DNA from: Candidatus Mcinerneyibacterium aminivorans
GTDB taxonomy: Bacteria > Macinerneyibacteriota > Macinerneyibacteria > Macinerneyibacteriales > Macinerneyibacteriaceae
Length of the DNA stretch: 51,421 bases
NCBI GenBank assembly: GCA_008086245.1
Contig: VSIX01000035.1
Location: forward strand, 1 to 51,421
Reading direction: 5' to 3'
In this document: in pieces, positions 6,035 to 14,192 of the stretch
Layout of the letters: the number at the start of each line of letters is the position of its first letter
How positions within the stretch are numbered: position 1 is the stretch's first letter
Translations under genes and position numbers: made by a program
The notes under the pieces: model-generated
What the model was told of the DNA's origin: nothing
Seen by the model: only the letters and a program-made list of their open reading frames with translations
Database searches by the model: none

Positions 6035-7708
6035 TTATACCATTGATTCAAACTCTTTCAAACTCAAAGCATTCATAACATTGCTTTTTTTCAAAAAAGC
6101 TTTCCTTAAAAATTTTATACCATAATCCATATATTCAATTTGTTCTTTATTATGAGCATCAGGATTAAGAGAAGTTAATATATTGTATTTCTTTAAATCA
6201 TAAAGATATTTCCAATCAATATCCATTCTGTATGGATTACAATTAAATTCAATTGCTATATTATTTTTTGAAGCTTTTTCAAAAATTTTGTTATAGTTTA
6301 ACGGGTACCCTTTTCTCTGTGTTAATAATCTGCCACTAATATGGCCAATCATATTTAAATACCTGTTATCCATTGCTTTTAATAATCTATTAGTCGCTTT
6401 CTCTTTTTTCATATTCATATTAGAATGAATTGAAGCAATAATAAAATCAAATTCTTTTAAAATATCCTCTTTGTAATCCAGGGTTCCATTTCCAAGGATA
6501 TCTATTTCTATACCTTTAAATATTTTAAAATCTTTATATTTTTTATTAATACAGTCAATTTCTTTCCATTGTTTTAATAGATCATCATAATCCAATCCAT
6601 TCGCGTAGTATGAGGATTTTGAGTGGTCAGTTATAACAGCATATTCATAATTTAAGTTATATAGATAACTTGCAATCTCTTCAAGCGTATTATGACCATC
6701 ACTATAATTGGTATGGATATGAATAATTCCTTTGATGTTATCCCTTGATATTAAATCTTTAGAATTTACATTATTTTGTGTAAAGAAATCAACAGCATTT
6801 TTAGTTTCCCGACATTCGGGGGGAATATAGGGATAATTTAATTTAGTATAAATTTCTCTTTCATTATTTAAATTCAAAAAGTTATGTTTTGTATATGCAT
6901 TTTCTTCTATAAGGTAATTAATATAATTTTTTGATCCTGTAAGAGTATGAAAATTTAGAATGTATTCTACATTTTTAGAAAAAAATATTACAAAATTTTT
7001 GTTTTCATAGGTAAATAAGACCTTTTCATCTTCTTCTTTTAAATCATCAATTTTATCCCATTTTACGAGAATTTGCTTCACTGAAGTTTTGAATGTTTTT
7101 TTTATTAATATCTTTCCTTTATTTATAGTATTAGCCAGTCTTCTTAGTTTTCCTAAAGGTAAAATATTTATAGTTCTGTCACAATTAGCAAGTATGTGAT
7201 TTTTTATTTTCTTGAAAGCAGATAAAAAGTCATATGCTAAAAATTCATATTTATTTTCATAAAGAAATTCTATTTCTTCTTCGAGTTTCTTTATTGTTTT
7301 ATCTCCAAATCCTTTTACTTCATTAATTTTTCTGGATTTTATAAGTTTATCCAATTTTTCCAGATTGTCTACATCATAATTTTTATATAATTTATTGATT
7401 TTTTTAGGTCCTAACCCAGAAATATTTTTAAATTGGTATAAAGATGCTGGATATCTATCATAATATTTTTCTAATATTGACAAATTACCAGTTTCTAGAA
7501 TTTCTTCTATTTTATTAAATATTGCATCTCCAATACCATCATAGTCTTTCAATTTTTTATTTTTTACTAATTGAGAAAGCTGGATATCTATTGATTTTAA
7601 GATATCAACAGCATTTTCATAAGCTCTTATTTTAAATATGTTTTCATTATCTAATTTCAAAAAAAAGATTAATTTTTCAAATAACTCAATTATCTTATTT
7701 TTATCCAT
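6035..7708 (-). CDS. polX: PolX-type protein: HhH region, degenerate polymerase X palm, PHP nuclease
   Basis: Domain order matches bacterial PolX (about 570 residues): helix-hairpin-helix region (residues 50-140 with DGIGDAI, SGLGPKKI, KGFGDKTI), a palm-like region (about 175-290) and a C-terminal PHP domain (from 325). The PHP metal ligands are intact: HIHTNYSDG, ITDHSKSS, GIEIDIL, ASIHSNM, GHISGR, EFNCNP and NPDAH. In contrast the palm has GKLRR where GSxRR is expected, and the following GDIDLLV catalytic Asp pair reads NKGKILI; the third catalytic Asp is also not recognisable. Known PolX enzymes fill gaps in base-excision repair and have 3'-5' exonuclease activity through PHP. This copy is probably nuclease-only. 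It starts 27 bases after yajC, without a clear ribosome site. Confidence 0.82.
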   Translation of the reverse strand: MDKNKIIELFEKLIFFLKLDNENIFKIRAYENAVDILKSIDIQLSQLVKNKKLKDYDGIGDAIFNKIEEILETGNLSILEKYYDRYPASLYQFKNISGLGPKKINKLYKNYDVDNLEKLDKLIKSRKINEVKGFGDKTIKKLEEEIEFLYENKYEFLAYDFLSAFKKIKNHILANCDRTINILPLGKLRRLANTINKGKILIKKTFKTSVKQILVKWDKIDDLKEEDEKVLFTYENKNFVIFFSKNVEYILNFHTLTGSKNYINYLIEENAYTKHNFLNLNNEREIYTKLNYPYIPPECRETKNAVDFFTQNNVNSKDLISRDNIKGIIHIHTNYSDGHNTLEEIASYLYNLNYEYAVITDHSKSSYYANGLDYDDLLKQWKEIDCINKKYKDFKIFKGIEIDILGNGTLDYKEDILKEFDFIIASIHSNMNMKKEKATNRLLKAMDNRYLNMIGHISGRLLTQRKGYPLNYNKIFEKASKNNIAIEFNCNPYRMDIDWKYLYDLKKYNILTSLNPDAHNKEQIEYMDYGIKFLRKAFLKKSNVMNALSLKEFESMV

Positions 7709-7715
7709 TATAGTT

Positions 7716-7750
7716 AAAGAAGAAGAGTAAAAGTTTTACTCTTCTTCTTT
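7716..7750. terminator. 17-bp hairpin at the yajC/polX junction
   Basis: AAAGAAGAAGAGTAAAA (7716-7732) and its exact inverse (7734-7750) flank a single G. On the minus strand the 5' arm carries the last Glu codons and the stop of yajC, and the 3' arm ends seven bases before the polX ATG at 7708. The RNA would form a long stem followed by UAACUAUAAUG rather than a clean U-run, so it may act as an incomplete terminator, a processing/stability structure, or a block on polX translation. Confidence 0.6.
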
Positions 7751-8080
7751 TTCTGATTGCTGATTTACTTTATTAGCAACTGATGATTTTAAAAATTCCA
7801 ATTTTACTCCATCTGCTACTCTAATAGTTGCTTTTTTACCCTCAATTTTTACAATTGTGCCATAAATTCCAGAATTAGTTATTACATGGTCCCCTGGTTT
7901 TAGTGATTCTACCATTTTCTCATGTTTTTCTCTCTGTTTTTTCTGGGGTCTAATTAAAACAAAATAAAAAACAACAAATATTAAGACAAATGGTAATATA
8001 CTAAGTAAGAAACTGCCTTCGGATTCTCCACCCTTCTGTAAAATGCTGAGTAAAAAGTTTGATGATAGTAGTAAATTCAT
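7736..8080 (-). CDS. yajC: Preprotein translocase accessory subunit YajC
   Basis: The 114-residue protein has one transmembrane helix (about residues 24-42, ending in FYFVLIRPQKKQ) followed by the small basic domain with GDHVITNSGIYGTIVKI, both diagnostic of YajC. YajC joins SecDF in the inner membrane; secD/secF are not in the window. The acidic tail (KEEE) is part of a hairpin that spans the stop codon. AAGGAGG precedes the ATG and a separate promoter lies just upstream, so yajC probably has its own transcript. Confidence 0.93.
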   Translation of the reverse strand: MNLLLSSNFLLSILQKGGESEGSFLLSILPFVLIFVVFYFVLIRPQKKQREKHEKMVESLKPGDHVITNSGIYGTIVKIEGKKATIRVADGVKLEFLKSSVANKVNQQSEKEEE

Positions 8081-8113
8081 TATATACCTCCTTAAAAGTT
8101 TTTTTCAAATGAA

Positions 8114-8141
8114 ATTATATCATTTTCTACATAGTTATCAA
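8114..8141 (-). promoter_or_regulatory. Promoter of yajC
   Basis: The minus strand has TTGATA (8141-8136), a 16-base spacer and TATAAT (8119-8114), with TG one base before the -10. Transcription would start about 30 bases upstream of the yajC ATG. Confidence 0.6.
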
Positions 8142-8143
8142 GA

Positions 8144-8863
8144 TTATTCTTTATTATTTATTTCTATTTCAATTTTACCGCTTTCATACCCTTTTAAATT
8201 TTTTATAAGACCTATTATTGTATTTTTTACTAAATTTTCAACAAAAGGTGCTAATGGCAATTTTTTGTTGTTAATTTTAATTTCTAGGTTGTTAGAATTT
8301 TGCATAACACATTTGATATTTTTATTATTAAATTTGTCATTATAATAATTAATACAGCTTTTACCACATTTTTTACAGTTTAAACCAACCGGAAAATCAG
8401 GTAATTTTTTAATATTATTTAATACTTCATTAAAATTATCTTTTTTGTCAAAGGTAAATGTTTTTTTATTATTTTTAATTAAATTACAAACCGCTACAAC
8501 ATTCCTGTAAAAGTTCTTTTCAAGCTGTTTATTTTCTGCATTACAGATAATTCGGGGCAGATTAATATTTTTAAGTCCTTCAATAATAAAATAATCATAG
8601 TTGTTTTCTTTATATTCCTTCAATAACTTTATTAGCGGTTTGTTAGGCCTTTTAATATAACTATCTTCGGGCGTTTGTAATATTACTTCTTCTGCTGCTT
8701 TGTTATACAATATTTCGCTGTCAGTTTTTTTATTCTGTATATTTTTATTATGGGTATTTTTCAAAACTACAATTTTATTATTAACTGCTAATGAAGATAA
8801 AATATTTTTTATCAAATGTGTTTTTCCGGTTTTTTTATAACCAATTACCTGAAATACCTTCAA
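8144..8863 (-). CDS. mobB: MobB-like P-loop protein with C-terminal Cys4 domain
   Basis: Residues 1-130 form the MobB GTP-binding domain: P-loop GYKKTGKTHL at 8-17, KNTHNK and YDYFIIEGLK. MobB assists attachment of GMP to molybdopterin in making the molybdenum cofactor dinucleotide. Residues 155-239 are an extra domain with C163, C166, C170 and C185 and the stretch LPLAPFVENLVKNTIIGLIKNLKG; similar extensions occur in some anaerobe and archaeal MobB proteins and may hold a metal or iron-sulphur cluster. It ends before the yajC promoter and follows ridA with a ten-base gap. No other molybdenum gene is in the window. Confidence 0.8.
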   Translation of the reverse strand: MKVFQVIGYKKTGKTHLIKNILSSLAVNNKIVVLKNTHNKNIQNKKTDSEILYNKAAEEVILQTPEDSYIKRPNKPLIKLLKEYKENNYDYFIIEGLKNINLPRIICNAENKQLEKNFYRNVVAVCNLIKNNKKTFTFDKKDNFNEVLNNIKKLPDFPVGLNCKKCGKSCINYYNDKFNNKNIKCVMQNSNNLEIKINNKKLPLAPFVENLVKNTIIGLIKNLKGYESGKIEIEINNKE

Positions 8864-8873
8864 TTAAACTCCT

Positions 8874-9254
8874 TTATTTCTTTTTACCTATCATTTCAAT
8901 TTCTACTTTTGCTCCAAGCGGAAGTTTTGATACTTCAACACAGCTTCTTGCTGGCGGATTATTCGGGAAAAATTCTTTATATACTTCGTTAAAATCGGCG
9001 AAATTATCCATGTTATCCAGAAATACGGTTGCTTTTAGAGCATCGGATAAATCAAGGCCGGCTTCATTAAATACTGCTTCTACATTTTCAAGAGATTTTC
9101 TTGTTTGCTCTTTAATTCCACCCTCTACAAATTTAGTTGTACCCGGTATCATTGGTAATTGACCAGAAGTAAAAACTAAATCATTGGTTTCAATTCCCTG
9201 ACTGTATGGGCCTACAGCTGCAGGAGCATTATCAGTATTAATTATCTTTTTCAT
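8874..9254 (-). CDS. ridA: RidA family enamine/imine deaminase
   Basis: The 126-residue protein has the RidA features: GPYSQGIETNDLVFTSGQLP, EQTRKSLENVEAVF, KATVFLDNMDNFADFN, PARSCVEVSKLPLGAKVEIEMI, including the active-site Arg of PARS and the C-terminal Glu. RidA hydrolyses reactive 2-aminoacrylate-type enamines from PLP enzymes. The start is the ATG at 9254, with AAAGGGG six to eight bases upstream; a TTG at 9269 would overlap queH and is unlikely. It lies 11 bases after queH in the same operon. Confidence 0.93.
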   Translation of the reverse strand: MKKIINTDNAPAAVGPYSQGIETNDLVFTSGQLPMIPGTTKFVEGGIKEQTRKSLENVEAVFNEAGLDLSDALKATVFLDNMDNFADFNEVYKEFFPNNPPARSCVEVSKLPLGAKVEIEMIGKKK

Positions 9255-9265
9255 AAATTCCCCTT

Positions 9266-9805
9266 TCAATTTTTTAAATATCTATCTCTTTCCGAATAAA
9301 TACATCCACAATACTGCTGTCGGTACATTTTTAATTCTTTTGATTTATTAATACCGTATTTCCATCCTTCTCTGAAATCTTTGTATAAAAATTTCACACC
9401 ATTTTCTTTGGCATGATTTATTCCAATTTCTTTAATTAGTTCATGATTTTGAAATTTACTGTAGAGTAAAGTAGTAGTAAAATAGTCAAATTTGCCATTT
9501 CTTGCATAAATGGCTGCATATTTTAATCTTTCACTGTAACAGTATCTGCATCTTTGAGATTCCCGAAAAGTTACATTTCTTAAAAATTCTTCTAAATTAT
9601 ATTCATTTTTTTCAAGTAATTTAATATTATTATTTTGCATGTAATTTTTTACCTCTTTATACCTTTTTTCATATTCCAGAAAGGGATGAATATTGGGATT
9701 GAACCAAAACCCAAATACTTCGTAATTGTTCTCGTTTAATACTTTTATAGGATAGATTGAACATGGTGCACAGCATATATGAAGTAAGATTTTTTTCTTT
9801 TTCAA
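9266..9805 (-). CDS. queH: Epoxyqueuosine reductase QueH
   Basis: The 179-residue protein has the QueH (DUF208) cysteine set: HICCAPC (C11, C12, C15), RCRYCYSERL (C86, C89) and YCGCIYSE (C166, C168), together with FNPNIHP, TTLLYSKFQNH and DFREGWKYGI. QueH reduces epoxyqueuosine to queuosine in tRNA without cobalamin, replacing QueG, and is frequent in anaerobes. It starts three bases after the ruvB stop. The length is normal. Confidence 0.93.
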   Translation of the reverse strand: MKKKKILLHICCAPCSIYPIKVLNENNYEVFGFWFNPNIHPFLEYEKRYKEVKNYMQNNNIKLLEKNEYNLEEFLRNVTFRESQRCRYCYSERLKYAAIYARNGKFDYFTTTLLYSKFQNHELIKEIGINHAKENGVKFLYKDFREGWKYGINKSKELKMYRQQYCGCIYSERDRYLKN

Positions 9806-9808
9806 TAT

Positions 9809-10846
9809 TTATCCTTCATTATCAAAATTAAAACTGCTATTTTCCTGATTTTCTGTTTTATTTATATCAAAATAACGATATGTTTTTTTTGATGCGATTC
9901 TTCCTCTTGAAGTTCTTTCAATGAAACCTGCCCTTACTAGAAAAGGTTCGTATACATCTTCAATAGTATCCTTTTCTTCACCCAGTACTACAGATAAAGA
10001 ATCAAGTCCCGCCGGTCCCCCTTCAAATCTATTTATCAAAGCCTTTAAAATTTTCTTATCCATTTTATCGAGACCTTTTTCATCAATTTTCAAAAGTTCA
10101 AAAGATTGCATTATGATATTTTCATCAATAACTCCATTATTTTTTACATCAGCAAAATCTCTTACTCTTTTTAAAAGACGATTTGCCACTCTGGGTGTGT
10201 ATCTTGACCTTTTTGCAATTTCATTAGCAGATTTATCATCTATTTTTACATTTAATATTTTTGCGGACCTTCTAATAATTTTTTTTAGTTCTCTAATATT
10301 ATAGAATTCAAGTCTTTCCAGCACCCCGAATCTGTCTCTTAAAGGGGAAGTTAATAATCCTGCCCTTGTGGTTGCACCTATTAATGTAAAAGATTCCAGG
10401 GGTATTCTAATATTTTTAGCACTGGGCCCTTCTCCAATAATGATATCCAGTTCGAAATCCTCCATTGCAGAATAAAGCATCTCTTCAACACTTCTATTCA
10501 GTCTGTGTACTTCATCTATAAATAATACATCATTATGTTCTAAATTCGTTAATATTGCAGCTACATCTCCTGGTTTGGTCAAAATTGGGCCGGAGGTGAT
10601 TTTGATGTTTACACCCATTTCATGTGCAATAATATGTGCTAAAGTTGTTTTGCCTAATCCTGGAGGACCATGAAATAATATATGATCAATCGGTTCATTT
10701 CTTTTTTTTGCAGCCTCAATATATATTTTTAGTTTTTTTCTTAAATCCTTTTGGCCGATGAATTCATCTAAGTATTTAGGCCTTAGGTTTTTCTCCACAG
10801 AATTATCAAAATTTTTTTTATCAGGATCAACTATTCTATCAGACAT
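9809..10846 (-). CDS. ruvB: Holliday junction branch-migration ATPase RuvB
   Basis: The 345-residue protein has [12 protein letters not shown] at the start, Walker [10 protein letters not shown] (60-68), Walker [10 protein letters not shown], the sensor GATTRAG and RFG motifs, and the C-terminal winged helix with [16 protein letters not shown]. RuvB drives branch migration with RuvA, and RuvC resolves the junction. It follows ruvA by one base in the order yebC-ruvC-ruvA-ruvB. Confidence 0.97.
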   Translation of the reverse strand: MSDRIVDPDKKNFDNSVEKNLRPKYLDEFIGQKDLRKKLKIYIEAAKKRNEPIDHILFHGPPGLGKTTLAHIIAHEMGVNIKITSGPILTKPGDVAAILTNLEHNDVLFIDEVHRLNRSVEEMLYSAMEDFELDIIIGEGPSAKNIRIPLESFTLIGATTRAGLLTSPLRDRFGVLERLEFYNIRELKKIIRRSAKILNVKIDDKSANEIAKRSRYTPRVANRLLKRVRDFADVKNNGVIDENIIMQSFELLKIDEKGLDKMDKKILKALINRFEGGPAGLDSLSVVLGEEKDTIEDVYEPFLVRAGFIERTSRGRIASKKTYRYFDINKTENQENSSFNFDNEG

Positions 10847-10847
10847 C

Positions 10848-11441
10848 TTAACTTCCCTTTCCCAATTTCCTCAAACCAGTTTTTATAAGTTCCTGGGTTG
10901 TTAAATTTTTATTATTTGATACAGTGGAACTTATTATATCTCTTACTATTGGAGGAGAAAATCCTAATCCAACAAGAGCCTCTATTGCTTCATTTGCTTT
11001 AGTATTTTGTTTTGTATCTCCAATTATTTCCACTTCAATTTCTTTAACTTTATCTTTTAACTCAAATATAAGTTTTTTGGAGGTTTTTTTGCCAACCCCC
11101 TTAAGAGAAGAAAGATAATTAATGTCATCGTTTTTGATAGCTTTAACAAATCTATCAAAACTGGACTGTGAAATTAGCTTTAACCCCTTCTTAGGTCCTA
11201 TACCTGAGACCGAAACCAGTAATTCAAAAAATTCTTTTTCTTTATTGGATAAAAATCCATATAATGTTTGCTCATCTTCACGAATGTGGTGATAGATAAA
11301 TAATTTTAACTCTTCACCGTTTTGTGGTAATTTTGAAAATATGTATGTAGGTATAAATACCTGATATCCAATCCCATTTACATCAACGACAATAAAATCT
11401 TCTTTTTTTTCGATCAGAAAACCATCAAGATATGCTATCAT
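10848..11441 (-). CDS. ruvA: Holliday junction DNA-binding protein RuvA
   Basis: The 197-residue protein starts with the usual MIAYLDG and contains two HhH motifs ([14 protein letters not shown] and [20 protein letters not shown]) and the C-terminal RuvB-binding domain ([15 protein letters not shown]). RuvA tetramers hold the four-way junction. I choose the ATG at 11441, with AAGG nine bases upstream; a TTG three codons earlier is less likely. The start overlaps the 3' end of ruvC by 17 bases. Confidence 0.96.
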   Translation of the reverse strand: MIAYLDGFLIEKKEDFIVVDVNGIGYQVFIPTYIFSKLPQNGEELKLFIYHHIREDEQTLYGFLSNKEKEFFELLVSVSGIGPKKGLKLISQSSFDRFVKAIKNDDINYLSSLKGVGKKTSKKLIFELKDKVKEIEVEIIGDTKQNTKANEAIEALVGLGFSPPIVRDIISSTVSNNKNLTTQELIKTGLRKLGKGS

Positions 11442-11916
11442 ACCGGTCAACCTTATTATTTAAATGACATATTCCAACTGCAGCAGCATCATAAGCATCA
11501 TACTCGTAATTATCATTTTTAATACCTGTTAATATCTTAACCATCTCTTTAACCTGATGTTTTTTGGCATTACCGTTACCCACAACAGCCAATTTAATTT
11601 TTGTAGGTGTATAATTGAATACTTTAATTTTTTTCTGGGAAAAAACAAGCAATGCAACTCCTCTCATCTGTCCTACTTTAATACCAGATTTAACATTTTT
11701 AACGAAAAATAGTTCCTCTACTGCAGCTTCATCAGGTTTGTATTTATTACTAATTTCATTTAATTTTTTATACAAATAATTAATTTTATTTTCAATTTTT
11801 TGATTTTTTCCCGGTTTTATAACTCCTATATCAATAATTTTATATTTACTACCCTTTTCCTGAATAACACAAAATCCTGTTTTATTTAATCCAGGGTCAA
11901 TTCCGATAACTTTCAT
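11425..11916 (-). CDS. ruvC: Holliday junction resolvase RuvC
   Basis: The 163-residue protein shows the four acidic catalytic residues: D7 in GIDPGLNKTG, E67 in AVEELFF, and D140 and D143 in YDAYDAAAVGICH. RuvC cuts Holliday junctions symmetrically. The ATG overlaps the stop of yebC by one base (TAATG). The length is that of the family. Confidence 0.96.
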   Translation of the reverse strand: MKVIGIDPGLNKTGFCVIQEKGSKYKIIDIGVIKPGKNQKIENKINYLYKKLNEISNKYKPDEAAVEELFFVKNVKSGIKVGQMRGVALLVFSQKKIKVFNYTPTKIKLAVVGNGNAKKHQVKEMVKILTGIKNDNYEYDAYDAAAVGICHLNNKVDRYDSIS

Positions 11917-12668
11917 TATTCATCCATAATTTGATTAATTATTTTATCATCAATTTCAAAATTAGCATGTACATTTTGAACATCATCATGGTCCTCGAGT
12001 TCATCCATTAAATTTAATATTTTTTTAGCTGCCTCTTTATTCAAATTAATAGTGTTTTTAGGAATCATACTCATTTCTGAGTTTTCAATATTTAGGTCCA
12101 ATTTCTTTAGATCATCAAGGATTTCGTGAAACCTCCTTGGGTCGCAATATAATATATACGCTTCATCTGATATTTCAATATCTTCAACTCCTGATTCAAT
12201 AGCTTTATTTGTTAACTCCTCTTCTTCTATAGATTTTCTATCAATATATATTAAGCCTTTTCTATTAAACATCCACGCAACCGAACCGTCTTCTCCCATA
12301 TTACCATCATAATTATCTAAAATATGTCTAATTTCTCCAACCGTACGGTTAGTATTATCAGTTGTTACTTCTATATATAAAGCTACTCCATTAGGCCCGT
12401 AGCACTCATATACGGCGTCTTCATAGGTAACACCAGGCAATTCCCCAGTTCCCTTTTTTACTGCTCTCTCTATGTTTTCCTTTGGCATGTTATTTTGTTT
12501 AGCTTTTTCTATATACATTCTTAAATTAGAATTATATTCGGGATCTCCTCCACCTTCTCTTGCAGCAACTGTAATTTTTTTAGATAATTTAGAGAATAAT
12601 TTAGCTCTTTTTTTGTCTTCTTTTTTCTTTTTATGTTTTATATTAGCCCACTTACTGTGTCCAGCCAT
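11916..12668 (-). CDS. yebC: YebC/PmpR-family DNA-binding protein
   Basis: The 250-residue protein has the characteristic start MAGHSKWANIKHKK, REGG.DPEYN, ENIERAVKKGTGE, YECYGPNGVALYIEVTTDNTNRT and the end HDDVQNVHANFEID. YebC proteins act as regulators and, in recent work, as helpers for ribosomes stalled on proline stretches. The pairing with ruvC is common across bacteria. AGGGAGG lies 11 bases before the ATG. It is the first gene of the ruv operon, behind a promoter at 12700-12728. Confidence 0.96.
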   Translation of the reverse strand: MAGHSKWANIKHKKKKEDKKRAKLFSKLSKKITVAAREGGGDPEYNSNLRMYIEKAKQNNMPKENIERAVKKGTGELPGVTYEDAVYECYGPNGVALYIEVTTDNTNRTVGEIRHILDNYDGNMGEDGSVAWMFNRKGLIYIDRKSIEEEELTNKAIESGVEDIEISDEAYILYCDPRRFHEILDDLKKLDLNIENSEMSMIPKNTINLNKEAAKKILNLMDELEDHDDVQNVHANFEIDDKIINQIMDE

Positions 12669-12699
12669 AATTTATAAACCTCCCTATAGTTTCAATAAA

Positions 12700-12728
12700 A
12701 AAATACCATATAATAGGCTTATTGTAAA
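12700..12728 (-). promoter_or_regulatory. Promoter of the yebC-ruvCAB operon
   Basis: The minus strand has TTTACA (12728-12723), a 17-base spacer and TATTTT (12705-12700) with a TG one base upstream of the -10. Confidence 0.5.
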
Positions 12729-12852
12729 TCATTTTTTAATTCTCATAATTTAAATAATATTAATAGTACAGAATATTTCTGTTTATAATTAAACTATAAT
12801 AATAATGCTAAATATATTAATATTTCTTTTTGAAAATAAACTAAATTTTCTA

Positions 12853-12881
12853 TTGACAAAAAATGATATTTACTATAGTAT
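12853..12881 (+). promoter_or_regulatory. Promoter of the tRNA cluster
   Basis: A consensus TTGACA (12853-12858), 17 bases, and TAGTAT (12876-12881) precede the first tRNA by about 14 bases. An overlapping TATAGT at 12874 is a second possible -10 at 15 bases. Confidence 0.6.
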
Positions 12882-12895
12882 TTTTTGCGTTGATA

Positions 12896-12969
12896 CGGAG
12901 TGTAGCGCAGTCCGGCAGCGCACCTGCTTTGGGAGCAGGCTGTCGGGGGTTCAAATCCCTCCACTCCGA
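12896..12969 (+). tRNA. tRNA-Pro (TGG)
   Basis: The acceptor stem CGGAGTG pairs with CACTCCG, and the anticodon stem CCTGC/GCAGG encloses TTTGGGA, giving anticodon TGG. The T arm carries GGTTCAAAT. CCA is not encoded. It is the first member of the Pro-Arg-His-Pro cluster and identical to the copy at 13231. Confidence 0.95.
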
Positions 12970-12976
12970 TTTAAAT

Positions 12977-13050
12977 GCGCTTGTAGCTCAACTGGATAGA
13001 GCACCAGACTTCTAATCTGGGGGTTGGAGGTTCGAGTCCCCCCAAGCGTG
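12977..13050 (+). tRNA. tRNA-Arg (TCT)
   Basis: The acceptor stem GCGCTTG pairs with CAAGCGT (one G-U pair). The anticodon stem CCAGA/TCTGG encloses CTTCTAA, giving anticodon TCT. The T arm carries GGTTCGAGT. CCA is not encoded; seven bases separate it from the upstream tRNA-Pro. Confidence 0.95.
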
Positions 13051-13068
13051 TTTTTAAACTCTTAATAT

Positions 13069-13142
13069 GGTGGATGTAGCTCAGCTGGTAGAGCAACGGA
13101 TTGTGGCTCCGTTGGCCGTGGGTTCAAGTCCCATCATCCACC
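13069..13142 (+). tRNA. tRNA-His (GTG)
   Basis: The acceptor stem GTGGATG pairs with CATCCAC, with the extra G(-1) at 13069 opposite C73, the identity mark of tRNA-His. The anticodon loop TTGTGGC gives GTG. The T arm carries GGTTCAAGT. A short T-run follows. Confidence 0.95.
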
Positions 13143-13230
13143 CTTTTTAATTCTATTACAATTACAATATAGTTTTAGGATAGTATTTTTTATTTTTAAA
13201 TATTATAACAATATCAGGATTATGCAATTT

Positions 13231-13304
13231 CGGAGTGTAGCGCAGTCCGGCAGCGCACCTGCTTTGGGAGCAGGCTGTCGGGGGTTCAAATCCCTCCACT
13301 CCGA
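13231..13304 (+). tRNA. tRNA-Pro (TGG), second identical copy
   Basis: All 74 bases match the copy at 12896-12969. It lies 88 bases after tRNA-His in a gap with no convincing promoter, so it may be processed from the same precursor. The duplication is recent or kept identical by gene conversion. Confidence 0.95.
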
Positions 13305-13347
13305 TTTGTTTCTAACTTGCAGCAATCAATACATTATATATTTTCTC

Positions 13348-13367
13348 AAATAAATAAATAAATAAAT
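13348..13367. repeat. Simple repeat (AAAT)x5
   Basis: Five tandem AAAT units are followed by TTAATTAATTA into the stop codon of the IMP-cyclohydrolase-like gene. Low-complexity AT sequence; no function is visible. Confidence 0.7.
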
Positions 13368-13370
13368 TAA

Positions 13371-14090
13371 TTAATTATTTTTATTAATAATTTTAATCTC
13401 AAATTTATTTGATTTAAGATTTATATATTTGGCTGCTATGGAAACCCTATATTCATTATTTAATAAATCCCAATAGTAATTAAGTGTTTTCATACTGTCA
13501 TTATAAATTGGTAATTCATACGGCTCTCCTTCAAATGATGGTAAAGGATTGCCATTATCTTTATAGGTAGTTATACAGTGCCCTACACCCGGAATAAAAG
13601 CAGAATAATTATAAATATTTCTTATACACATTTCTGAACTGTTATGAAATGATTTTATAATTGAAATTTTATATTTATAATTCAACTCTGAAGGATTAAT
13701 TATCCCCGATATTCTTGGTGTATAATTTGGTTTATCGGGTTCAAATGTTCTTTTATATATTGCCTGTTCAAAAGATTTTTTCTTTTTTAAATAATTGTAA
13801 ATTGTTTCTGTTTGATCACCATTACTGACAATATGAATATTTGAAATATTTTTCATAGAATAATATATTGTTAAACTTGTATCGACTTTTTTAGAGTCAT
13901 TATAAATTTTATTTTTTAAAAATTTACCATCCTTAACAAATATTCGGTTCTGGCTATTTTCACTTCTTCCCATAATCCAGTAAATTTGTACAGCATAATT
14001 TCTATCTGGGGTCATACCTATTATTAACCCCCTGCCCGGATATTCTGAATCCTGTAAATAATGAATATTCTTTTTAAAGTTATTCTTCAT
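13371..14090 (-). CDS. IMP-cyclohydrolase-like protein (PurO family)
   Basis: The 239-residue protein carries YPGRGLIIGMTPDR near the N-terminus and YWIMGRSENSQNR, the hallmark of the PurO-type IMP cyclohydrolase family, plus TPRISGII and PGVGHCITTY further on. PurO closes the ring of FAICAR to give IMP, the last step of purine synthesis, and replaces the PurH cyclohydrolase in archaea; bacterial relatives are often found beside or in place of that domain. No other pur gene is nearby, so the substrate is inferred from family. AAAGGAG lies seven to eight bases before the ATG. It is divergent from yigZ and has its own promoter at 14111-14139. Confidence 0.75.
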   Translation of the reverse strand: MKNNFKKNIHYLQDSEYPGRGLIIGMTPDRNYAVQIYWIMGRSENSQNRIFVKDGKFLKNKIYNDSKKVDTSLTIYYSMKNISNIHIVSNGDQTETIYNYLKKKKSFEQAIYKRTFEPDKPNYTPRISGIINPSELNYKYKISIIKSFHNSSEMCIRNIYNYSAFIPGVGHCITTYKDNGNPLPSFEGEPYELPIYNDSMKTLNYYWDLLNNEYRVSIAAKYINLKSNKFEIKIINKNN

Positions 14091-14110
14091 AATAAGCTCC
14101 TTTCACTTAA

Positions 14111-14139
14111 AAAATATTCAATAAACAATTAATTGTCAA
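14111..14139 (-). promoter_or_regulatory. Promoter of the PurO-like gene
   Basis: The minus strand has TTGACA (14139-14134), 17 bases and TATTTT (14116-14111). A perfect 12-base palindrome ACAATTAATTGT (14125-14136) overlaps the -35. Confidence 0.55.
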
Positions 14140-14158
14140 TAATAAGTTATATAAAATA

Positions 14159-14186
14159 TTGACATATAACTAATATTAATTATTAT
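14159..14186 (+). promoter_or_regulatory. Promoter of yigZ, placed for a leaderless transcript
   Basis: TTGACA (14159-14164), 16 bases and TATTAT (14181-14186). The expected start of transcription coincides with the ATG at 14193, and no ribosome site exists. The two divergent -35 elements are arms of an inverted repeat (TGTCAATA at 14134-14141, TATTGACA at 14157-14164). Confidence 0.5.
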
Positions 14187-14192
14187 TCATTT

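Noticed and set aside
8043-8345. Plus-strand frame opposite mobB and yajC
   Set aside because: Shadow of two recognised genes; no ribosome site.
12805-12999. Plus-strand 64-codon frame
   Set aside because: It runs through the tRNA promoter and the first tRNA-Pro, so it is not coding.
13348-13370. AAAT tandem repeat as a CRISPR or regulatory array
   Set aside because: Units are four bases with no spacers; ordinary low-complexity AT sequence.
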